64,000 nt of DNA from Persicaria tinctoria. Taxonomy: Eukaryota > Streptophyta > Magnoliopsida > Caryophyllales > Polygonaceae. The translations under genes and the position numbers were made by a program. Of this stretch, positions 62,886 through 64,000 are shown piece after piece. The notes under the pieces are model-generated. The model was given only the letters and a program-made list of their open reading frames with translations, did no database searches and was not told the DNA's origin. The DNA is taken from NCBI GenBank assembly GCA_037127255.1, contig JBANSL010000002.1, positions 12,382,001 to 12,446,000 of the forward strand, given 5' to 3'. Position 1 is the stretch's first letter; the number at the start of each line of letters is the position of its first letter.

Positions 62886-63007
62886 TCTATCTATATACTA
62901 CTTTAATTTAGAAAACTTTATCTATATGAATTTTATCTTAACCTTTACTAATATTTTTATTAAGATTTTAGTTTAAAAATCGTGGCATGACACGAGAATT
63001 GTACTAG
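62886..63007 (+). mobile_element. Short non-autonomous Helitron
   Basis: About 122 bp. Starts TCTATCTATATACTAC and ends with hairpin CGTG/CACG (62981-62984 with 62991-62994), then AGAATTGTA and CTAG before T. The spacing and sequence of the 3' end equal those of the Helitron at 30066-30571. The 5' border is less certain because the preceding base is T. Confidence 0.62.
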
Positions 63008-63429
63008 TATTCAATTAAATTTATTCAATTAAAAGTATTTAGTTTCAATAAATATTTATAATTGGATAATTGGAGATGGTAGCAATTTGGTTAGTCGACC
63101 GAATCCATAAGAGTGATGAAGCAAGAAAGGCATTCCATGGTTGCCCCAACTCAGGAAAAGTCACTCACAAATCATAGCCGTTTCTTCATCATCAACCAAT
63201 TCAAATCGAAATTGACATCCAACTCTGATTTCAAAACAGCAGCCCAAACCCGGAAATTTGGTCAAATTTCGCCAGCCGAAACACATGTCATCAATACAAT
63301 ACAAACAATTACTGTAACCAGGAATTCAAAATTGCCCCCCAATTCCAATTCGGGTGGATCAACCCGAATCCCCCAATTTCGTGTTGGCCCCATCTCACCG
63401 ATGTTCACATGTCAATTGACTCTGAGCTG

Positions 63430-64000
63430 GTGATGGTGGTGGTCGTCTCTTTATTTAATCCCCCCATGTTCTCTCCCCCACACCTCTCTGGCTCTCTCCC
63501 CACATCAGAAATTTCTCACATTCATTTCCAAAATTGAAAATTTCAACTCTCTAGGGCGAGCAGCTTCTATTCTAGGGTTCATCGTCCCATATCAGATTAG
63601 GGATTGGAAGTTCGTTTTCTCATCTCGGTATGTCCGATTTCCTCCCCTTGACTCTTTGCTCTCGCTCTCTTGCATTCAATTTTTATCACGGAAGTTCCTT
63701 TTAGGGATCTCCGGGTGCATTGTTTTTTTTTTTTTTTTTAATTCTCGTGTTGAAATTGACAAGCACACGTTCCGTGTTTTTTCTTCCTGTTGTTGTATGA
63801 GTGTTTGATGTAGTGTTCATTTCCATTCCGTGTGTTGACTGCGCAGGTTGATGTGATAGATTGTTGGTGGGGTTATTTTTTTGCCTAATTTCTTCATAAA
63901 GTTGGCGTCTTTGGATACCCTAGAGAGAAATTCAGTCTCTCAAACAGTTCTTCCTTTGGGTTCCCTTGAAATCTGAATCCCTTTTTGGCTAATTGAAAGG
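63430..64000 (+). promoter_or_regulatory. Promoter, leader exon(s) and leader intron of a gene continuing beyond the window
   Basis: CT-rich, TATA-like (TTTATTTAATCCCCCC) sequence near 63450 precedes a probable first exon to 63627, ending TCTCG/GTATGT. A plausible acceptor GCGCAG at 63841-63846 would begin exon 2, which stays without a long frame to the window end. The coding region is probably outside. The gene's identity cannot be read. Confidence 0.45.

Overview
The window is nuclear DNA of a flowering plant, most probably an asterid eudicot. It is AT-rich, its genes carry many short GT-AG introns, and small transposable elements of plant type lie between them. I reconstructed eight protein-coding genes by joining exons at splice sites that keep frame. 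In order they are: a DUF1644 zinc-finger protein (-), phosphomannomutase (+), the ribosome-rescue GTPase HBS1 (-), the WD40 histone chaperone MSI1 (-), a BAHD acyltransferase (-), a full-length PDR-type ABCG transporter (+), V-ATPase subunit c'' (-), a conserved plastid protein of unknown function (-) and a CCR4-type deadenylase (+, CCR4 homolog 6). Counting the plastid protein separately this makes nine genes in all. The right end holds the 5' leader of a further plus-strand gene.

Layout. Bases 1-20,500 are dense housekeeping gene space with two MITEs at 3.9-4.5 kb. Bases 21-38 kb are gene-poor. They hold a collapsed PDR transporter pseudogene, the BAHD gene, a broken partial copy of the BAHD gene about 5.8 kb away, and many repeats. 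The repeats include Stowaway-like and Tourist-like MITEs, a 3.6 kb composite repeat, a Helitron, a tRNA-derived SINE, a 5'-truncated LINE-like insert and a hAT-like element. Bases 38-57.5 kb are dense again, with the PDR transporter, VHA-c'', the plastid gene and CCR4-6. The last two are head-to-head with 369 bp between start codons. Bases 57.5-64 kb hold hAT-like MITEs, a decayed non-LTR reverse-transcriptase fragment, a second Tourist-like copy and a second Helitron.

The genes do not form a pathway. HBS1 and CCR4-6 both act in cytoplasmic mRNA turnover, but nothing in the sequence links them. The most informative structures are the in-frame collapse of the PDR pseudogene, the BAHD duplication with a later MITE insertion, an inverted scrap of the plastid gene beside the PDR gene, and several elements with exact target-site duplications. 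I saw no clearly new multi-gene system.
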